This document shows positions 58,811 to 64,000 of a DNA stretch of 64,000 bases, in pieces. The stretch covers positions 39,704-103,703 of the forward strand of contig JALQTJ010000003.1 of assembly GCA_023264015.1 (NCBI GenBank), read 5' to 3'. The number at the start of each line of letters is the position of its first letter. Positions within the stretch are counted from its first letter, which is position 1. A model generated the notes under the pieces. That model did no database searches, was not told where the DNA came from, and saw only the letters and a program-made list of their open reading frames with translations. This DNA comes from Flavobacteriaceae bacterium. Its GTDB lineage: Bacteria; Bacteroidota; Bacteroidia; Flavobacteriales; Flavobacteriaceae. The translations under genes and the position numbers were made by a program.

Positions 58811-60327
58811 TAAACTAAAGGTTGTTGTGTCATCGCCTCAGGTTGAGCGATTCCCATTAGCTTTAATACAGTTGGTGCTACGTCTCCTAAAACTCCATTT
58901 TTGACGGCCTTGATTTCAGGATCTACCACGATGAGTGGAACTGGATTTGTGGTGTGCGCTGTATTTGGACTTTGATCAGGGTTTACCATGGTGTCACAGT
59001 TTCCGTGATCGGCAATAATAAGCGTTGTATAGCCACTATTAAGTGCGGCAGTCACGAGTTCTTTGGTGCACTCGTCAACGGTTTCGCAGGCCTTGATGGC
59101 CGCCTCCATACTTCCGGTATGACCCACCATGTCTGGATTGGCAAAGTTGAGGCAAATAAAATCAAAGGTGGCGTCGTTAAGGTGCGGCATCAAGGCATCC
59201 TTGATGTCATAGGCGCTCATCTCTGGTTGCAAATCGTAGGTAGCCACCTTCGGTGAGGGACACAAAATGCGTTCTTCTTGGTCAAAGGGCTCTTCACGTC
59301 CACCATTAAAAAAGAAGGTCACGTGCGGATACTTTTCAGTTTCTGCAATGCGCAACTGTTTCTTTCCTGCCTTCGCTAGCGTTTCACCCAGGGTGTCTTT
59401 GATATTTTCTTTATCAAAAACCACCTTGATATTTTTAAAGGAATTGTCGTAGTTGGTAAGCGTGACGTAATACAACGCTAAAGGTTGCATCTGATATTCT
59501 TCAAATGCTTGTTGCGTCAACACCTCTGTGAGTTCGCGTCCACGATCTGTTCTAAAGTTGAAAAATAGCACTACATCATTAGGTTTGACGGTACCAATAG
59601 GTTGCTGTTGTTGGTCGACCTGAATGATCGGATGAATGAACTCATCGGTCACTCCATTCTCATAGGAGGCTTCAATCTCTTGGACAAGATTACTGGCTTG
59701 GTTTCCTTCGCCCCGAACAAGCGCATCGTAAGCGACCTTTACACGTTCCCAACGCTTGTCGCGATCCATGGCGTAGTAACGGCCCGTAACAGTAGCAATC
59801 TTAGTTTGCTTTTCTTTAGTGTACGCTTCTATATCCGATATGAATTGTACGCCACTTTTAGGATCGACATCTCTTCCGTCGGTGAAGGCATGAATAAAGG
59901 TAGCCGGATGATCACTGGTCTCACAGACATCAATTAAGGCTTTTAGATGGTCGATATGCGAGTGCACCCCACCATTACTGCACAATCCAAGCAGGTGAAC
60001 ATTTACTTGCTTTTCTGCTGCATAGGCGAGGGCATCTGTGATCACCTTTTCTTGACCCAGTGTTTTTTCTTGAACAGCCTTGTTAATACGCGCCAGATCT
60101 TGATAAACGATACGTCCTGCTCCGAGATTCATATGACCCACCTCGCTATTTCCCATTTGTCCGTCAGGCAAACCCACGTGCATACCATGGGTGAGTAAGG
60201 TGGCATTGGTATACCTGTTGTATAAGCCATCTATGAATTCGGTATTGGCTTGAGCAATAGCTGAAACATTTGGATCAGGAGACATTCCCCATCCGTCTAA
60301 AATCATGAGAAGAACCTTCTTATTCAT
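58810..60327 (-). CDS. gpmI: 2,3-bisphosphoglycerate-independent phosphoglycerate mutase
   Basis: LMILDGWGMSPDP, GLPDGQMGNSEVGHMNLGAGRIVYQDLARI, IADHGNCDTM. Confidence 0.97.
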   Translation of the reverse strand: MNKKVLLMILDGWGMSPDPNVSAIAQANTEFIDGLYNRYTNATLLTHGMHVGLPDGQMGNSEVGHMNLGAGRIVYQDLARINKAVQEKTLGQEKVITDALAYAAEKQVNVHLLGLCSNGGVHSHIDHLKALIDVCETSDHPATFIHAFTDGRDVDPKSGVQFISDIEAYTKEKQTKIATVTGRYYAMDRDKRWERVKVAYDALVRGEGNQASNLVQEIEASYENGVTDEFIHPIIQVDQQQQPIGTVKPNDVVLFFNFRTDRGRELTEVLTQQAFEEYQMQPLALYYVTLTNYDNSFKNIKVVFDKENIKDTLGETLAKAGKKQLRIAETEKYPHVTFFFNGGREEPFDQEERILCPSPKVATYDLQPEMSAYDIKDALMPHLNDATFDFICLNFANPDMVGHTGSMEAAIKACETVDECTKELVTAALNSGYTTLIIADHGNCDTMVNPDQSPNTAHTTNPVPLIVVDPEIKAVKNGVLGDVAPTVLKLMGIAQPEAMTQQPLV

Positions 60328-60361
60328 TGGAAATGGATTGATGAGTACAAAGGTAAAACTA

Positions 60362-61096
60362 TTACGGCAGAAGCTTCGGATTTATGCCTAAGAGGTGCTC
60401 TTCTAGGTAACGATTCAATCGCGCTTCGCTGAGGTGATCGTATCCAATGACTTTCTGTGCTAACACCCTATTGATGACCTCCTTTCTGAGGTAGTTTTTG
60501 AGTAGGCTCACCGATTCAGGCGCATAGCTAAGATGCCAAGGCTCGTAGTTAAAACCCTTTCGATTGGTATCCTTGGTGTACACCAAATAGAAGTCAAAAT
60601 CAGTGGCGTTTTGATCTAACCATTCTTTGAGTGCAGCGAAGGCGCCTCCTGGTTCAAAATGTTCCTCTAAAAGACTGTCGCCATCGACGGTTCGACCCGC
60701 TTGAATGATATCGATATCGGTTCCCCAATGATGCCTTGAGGTGCCCGGAAGGGTCGAATATTCAATGATGCGCTCGATGGCGTCTTCACCCGAATCTCCC
60801 TCTTGAGTAAAGGCTTGAAATTTTCGTTCGAAAATGCGCTTTTGGTCGGCATAAGAGCGATAGCTTGATACGGTTCTTATTCCAATACCGTCGTTCCATG
60901 CTGCCATTTTCATGCGATTAAACGCTTTGTAAGCACGACGTGTCAATTGGGTCTTTTCTTGCCCAAATAGTTTAGGAGGATCAATTCCCATCAAGCGTTC
61001 GACACTAGGCGACCAACTCCATTCTGTTTCTATATGTGGGCTGAAAAGCGCCGCTATTCCAAGGTTTTGAAGGCGGATGTATTCGCGTCTATTCAT
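60362..61096 (-). CDS. M15-family D-alanyl-D-alanine carboxypeptidase-like metallopeptidase
   Basis: SSYRSYADQKRIFERKF, GTSRHHWGTDIDI, YEPWHLSYAPES. Confidence 0.9.
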   Translation of the reverse strand: MNRREYIRLQNLGIAALFSPHIETEWSWSPSVERLMGIDPPKLFGQEKTQLTRRAYKAFNRMKMAAWNDGIGIRTVSSYRSYADQKRIFERKFQAFTQEGDSGEDAIERIIEYSTLPGTSRHHWGTDIDIIQAGRTVDGDSLLEEHFEPGGAFAALKEWLDQNATDFDFYLVYTKDTNRKGFNYEPWHLSYAPESVSLLKNYLRKEVINRVLAQKVIGYDHLSEARLNRYLEEHLLGINPKLLP

Positions 61097-61544
61097 AGGT
61101 TGAAAGTACTTTAAACATAAAATAATGGGTTCCAACACCTTCTATTTCATAAGCCTCTCCTTCTCTCAGGTATCCGTTCTTTTCGTAAAAAGGTACCGCC
61201 TTGATGCGCGCGTTGAACCACAATACTTCGACGCCGTCTTCGGTGGCTTTTGTCTCGGCTGCTCTTAAGAGCAATCCGCCAATTCCGCCATCGCGATGTT
61301 CTGGTAGCACTGCCATACCTCTCAATTGAGCAACCCTTGAAAACTTAGGGCTAAATCGAGAATGCGTGTTTCTAACTAAAGAGGCACAACCTATGACGGT
61401 GTTGCCAATAAAGGCTCCAAAATGAGCGGTATGTCGATCTTCATCTTTATCAAAGATGCTGGCCTCAATAGGAAGTCCTTGACGCAGAACTGCCTGTCTG
61501 ACCGTTAAAATCGCTGCAGCATTAACTTGCTTAATGATCGTCAT
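61089..61544 (-). CDS. GNAT family N-acetyltransferase
   Basis: QLRGMAVLPEHRDGGIGGLLLRAAETKA, FYEKNGYLREGE. Confidence 0.92.
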   Translation of the reverse strand: MTIIKQVNAAAILTVRQAVLRQGLPIEASIFDKDEDRHTAHFGAFIGNTVIGCASLVRNTHSRFSPKFSRVAQLRGMAVLPEHRDGGIGGLLLRAAETKATEDGVEVLWFNARIKAVPFYEKNGYLREGEAYEIEGVGTHYFMFKVLSTYE

Positions 61545-61589
61545 AAACTGAACGGTTTGTGGTAAATTTAGCGTAAGTATGTGCAGCTC

Positions 61590-62324
61590 ATGAAAAATGT
61601 TTTGTTTCTCTTGTGTTTGACGATCGGTTTTTCTGTTTTTGGACAGTCAGAACTTGTACGTCTAAAGGGTCAAGTGTTGTATAGAAATAGTTTTGTTTCT
61701 GATGAGGCGGTGGTCAATGCTACGCGTGAAATCAGTACGATTACCGATGAAAATGGCGCATTTACCATAGAGGTGGCCGTCGGGGATGAGCTCGTATTTA
61801 CAGCTGTAAACTACCAACTGGAGGTGATTCAGATCACCGAGGATATCCTTAATAACGGACGCTTGGTCGTTGAGGTGACCGAAAAGGTGCGTCAACTTGA
61901 CGAGGTGGTAGTGACCCCCGACAATCAAGAGGCTTTTATTGAACTGAAAAATGAAGAATTCAAGGGGTTTGAATATGAAATCGATCGGGCTTCTCCTGTA
62001 GACAACATTGCCCTGTCATCCACCGCGCGCGGAATGCAAGACGGCTTAAATTTCATTTCTGTTTTTAAATTGCTAAAGTCGTTACTTGTTCCGAACGAAG
62101 GAGATAATGTTCCGAAGCTCAAGCTTTCTGAGGCGTTGGCTAAAGTATACGATGAACGCTTCTTTGTGCAAGATTTAAAATTGTCTCCGGCGCAGATCCC
62201 TGATTTTTTGACCTATTGCGACGAGCGTGTTCCGACGTATCAATTACTTCGAAAAGAAAATGAGTTTGAGCTTCTCGAATTTTTGGTCACCACCGCAGAG
62301 GCCTTTAAAAAAGAGATGCAGTGA
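61590..62324 (+). CDS. carboxypeptidase-like regulatory domain-containing secreted protein
   Basis: Signal peptide; VRLKGQVLYRNSFVSDEAVVNATREISTITDENGAFTIEVAVGDELVFTAVNYQ. Confidence 0.85.
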   Translation: MKNVLFLLCLTIGFSVFGQSELVRLKGQVLYRNSFVSDEAVVNATREISTITDENGAFTIEVAVGDELVFTAVNYQLEVIQITEDILNNGRLVVEVTEKVRQLDEVVVTPDNQEAFIELKNEEFKGFEYEIDRASPVDNIALSSTARGMQDGLNFISVFKLLKSLLVPNEGDNVPKLKLSEALAKVYDERFFVQDLKLSPAQIPDFLTYCDERVPTYQLLRKENEFELLEFLVTTAEAFKKEMQ

Positions 62325-63091
62325 TCCGCATTTTAGCGCTACTTTTTGTGCTTGCTGCAAGCACTGGTTTCCTTCAGGCCCAAAATCAGAAAATCCTTCG
62401 GGCTTCTGTTACCGCAGAAGACGTTGATCTGTCGGGTATCACCATCCAAAATATAAGCAAGAAGACAGGAGTCGTCACTAATAGTGTAGGTGAGTTTGAG
62501 ATTATAGTGAGTCCTGGGGACAGTCTTCGCATCACCTCTGTTCAAATTCAACCCAAGCTTCTCGTTATTGACCCTTCGCTCTACGCTTCATCATACCTTC
62601 GAATACCCCTTGATCCCTTTGTCAATGAATTAGAAGGGGTGACCTTGAATCCTTACGGTTTGAGCAGGCTACTTTCAGAGGATGTCACGAGGATAGAGGT
62701 GAATCAAGAAGTAAACGCGAGTGCTTTAGGGCTACCCAATGCCGATGCTCCCGAGCTTACACAAAGTCAAAGACTTTTATACGAAGCAACCAGTGGAGGG
62801 GGTCTTATTCCTCTTAATCCTTTGCTAAACGCCTTGACTGGAAGGACAAAGATGCTCAAGAACAGAATTGCACTGGAGGCAAAAAATGCGAAGATAGATC
62901 AGGTAATAAAGCGTTATGAAAAACCCCTATTCGAGGACTACCTCACCATAGATTCTTCTGAAATTTTGCGCTTTTTGTACTATTGCGAGCAGGATTCACT
63001 TTTTACAGACCTGGTGGCATTGGGAGATGAACTTAAGTTCTTAGAGTTTATGAAGAAAAAGAGTAGTTCTTTTAAAGAGATAAATCCATGA
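62321..63091 (+). CDS. secreted protein related to the preceding gene product (GTG start overlapping its stop)
   Basis: Signal peptide; LSGITIQNISKKTGVVTNSVGEFEIIVSPGDSLRITSVQIQ; same C-terminal architecture as neighbour. Confidence 0.8.
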   Translation: MIRILALLFVLAASTGFLQAQNQKILRASVTAEDVDLSGITIQNISKKTGVVTNSVGEFEIIVSPGDSLRITSVQIQPKLLVIDPSLYASSYLRIPLDPFVNELEGVTLNPYGLSRLLSEDVTRIEVNQEVNASALGLPNADAPELTQSQRLLYEATSGGGLIPLNPLLNALTGRTKMLKNRIALEAKNAKIDQVIKRYEKPLFEDYLTIDSSEILRFLYYCEQDSLFTDLVALGDELKFLEFMKKKSSSFKEINP

Positions 63092-63621
63092 AGAAGTTTC
63101 TGTTTCTTTTCGCTGTAGTTATGACGTGGAGTGTAGGCGCGTACAAACCAGTGGACCTCGCTAACCATAAGTTTTATCTCAGCGTAACCAAAGTAAATTA
63201 CAATGCCGAACAACAAGCGTTGCAGTTGGTGACACGAGCTTTTATTGACGATATAGAGTTAGCCATTCAAACCCGTTACGGAGTCACTTTGAATTTGGAT
63301 ACTGAACAAGAACAAACCTCATTAGCCAATGAGTTCTTTCAGCGCTACATCAAACGGATGATGGGTTTTAATGCAGATGAAACCCCCTTTAGCCCAAGTT
63401 TCGCGGGTTATACCTATGAAGGAGACCAGATTGTGCTCTTAATTGAATTCGCTGATGTAAATCTCGATGAGGACGCTGATATTACTTTCGAAAACCGGTT
63501 GCTTACAGGGCTTTTTGACGAGCAGCAAAACCTGGTGCACTTTTATGTTTTTGGGGCTAAAAAAAGTAAGGTATTGTCAAAAGAAGATCCCGTGTTCAAT
63601 TGGGACCTGGCGAGACGCTAA
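63088..63621 (+). CDS. DUF6702-like secreted protein
   Basis: KFYLSVTKVNYNAEQQALQLVTRAFIDDIELAI; position before M1 peptidase. Confidence 0.8.
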   Translation: MKKFLFLFAVVMTWSVGAYKPVDLANHKFYLSVTKVNYNAEQQALQLVTRAFIDDIELAIQTRYGVTLNLDTEQEQTSLANEFFQRYIKRMMGFNADETPFSPSFAGYTYEGDQIVLLIEFADVNLDEDADITFENRLLTGLFDEQQNLVHFYVFGAKKSKVLSKEDPVFNWDLARR

Positions 63622-63685
63622 AACAAAATTGGACAGCTGCTAAAAACGCGCTAAATTCACCCTTCTAATCTTAAGTCAATATTAA

Positions 63686-64000
63686 ATGAAACATGTACTT
63701 ACGTGCTTAACTGCAGCTTTTGTGCTATTCAGCACTGGCCTTAGTGCTCAAGAAGAAAAAACCGAGCGCGAACCAGGACATTACAATACCAATAAGTTTA
63801 AACAGCTCTACGAAGAGTTTGCAACACCAAATACGTACCGTACTGCTTCGGGAGCCCCAGGCCCTGACTATTATCAACAGCAGGCAGACTATGTGATGGA
63901 TATTCTTTTAGACGATGAAAACGCGCGTATTTACGGTGAAGAAACGATCACATACACCAATAATTCTCCAGATGCATTGGAATTTTTATGGGTGCAATTA
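63686..64000 (+). CDS. M1-family metallopeptidase, 5' part (truncated by window end)
   Basis: MKHVLTCLTAAFVLFSTGLSAQEE...PGPDYYQQQADYVMDILLDDENARIYGEETITYTNNSPDALEFLWVQL. Confidence 0.85.
   Translation, partial: MKHVLTCLTAAFVLFSTGLSAQEEKTEREPGHYNTNKFKQLYEEFATPNTYRTASGAPGPDYYQQQADYVMDILLDDENARIYGEETITYTNNSPDALEFLWVQL

Noticed and set aside
1-64000. CRISPR arrays, prophage, transposases, toxin-antitoxin or defence genes
   Set aside because: None seen by eye; nearly all the sequence is accounted for by conserved housekeeping genes.

Overview
The window is chromosomal DNA from a bacterium of the Bacteroidota, most likely a marine Flavobacteriia. Support for this is FtsZ ending ...[10 protein letters not shown], GldC, PorT, Na+-NQR, and TAnnTTTG-type -7 promoter elements. 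It is gene-dense and mostly housekeeping. In order it contains: the 3' end of a membrane pyrophosphatase; a deoxynucleoside kinase; a Phe/Tyr biosynthesis operon (pheA, aminotransferase, tyrA, DAHP synthase/chorismate mutase, rsgA, dtd, MazG-like, aroA); queA, rlmN, a polyprenyl synthase, dnaG, nadE, gldC and engB; a full dcw division/cell-wall cluster (mraZ to ftsZ) that lacks murC; a TonB-dependent receptor; a tRNA-Arg with unusual hairpin repeats; a minus-strand block (YqeY, YpdA-like, rpe, rpoD, pnp, rpsO, accD, fba, BamA-like); trmH, porT, ubiE, aspartate aminotransferase, rsmG, pruA; nqrABCDEF plus apbE; map and gpmI; and a secreted-protein cluster running into an M1 peptidase. I see no CRISPR array, prophage, transposase or defence island. 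The most interesting signals are non-coding: (1) an apparently complete translation-coupled attenuator with leader peptide MNKTTQNSFAYFTFYRVKR ahead of pheA; (2) MraZ operator-like boxes in 10-bp phase overlapping the mraZ promoter; (3) two 42-nt hairpin repeats with a conserved outer stem and covarying inner stem beside tRNA-Arg, next to a 13-bp inverted-repeat element; (4) structured 5' leaders upstream of rpsO and pnp; (5) loss of murC from the dcw cluster.
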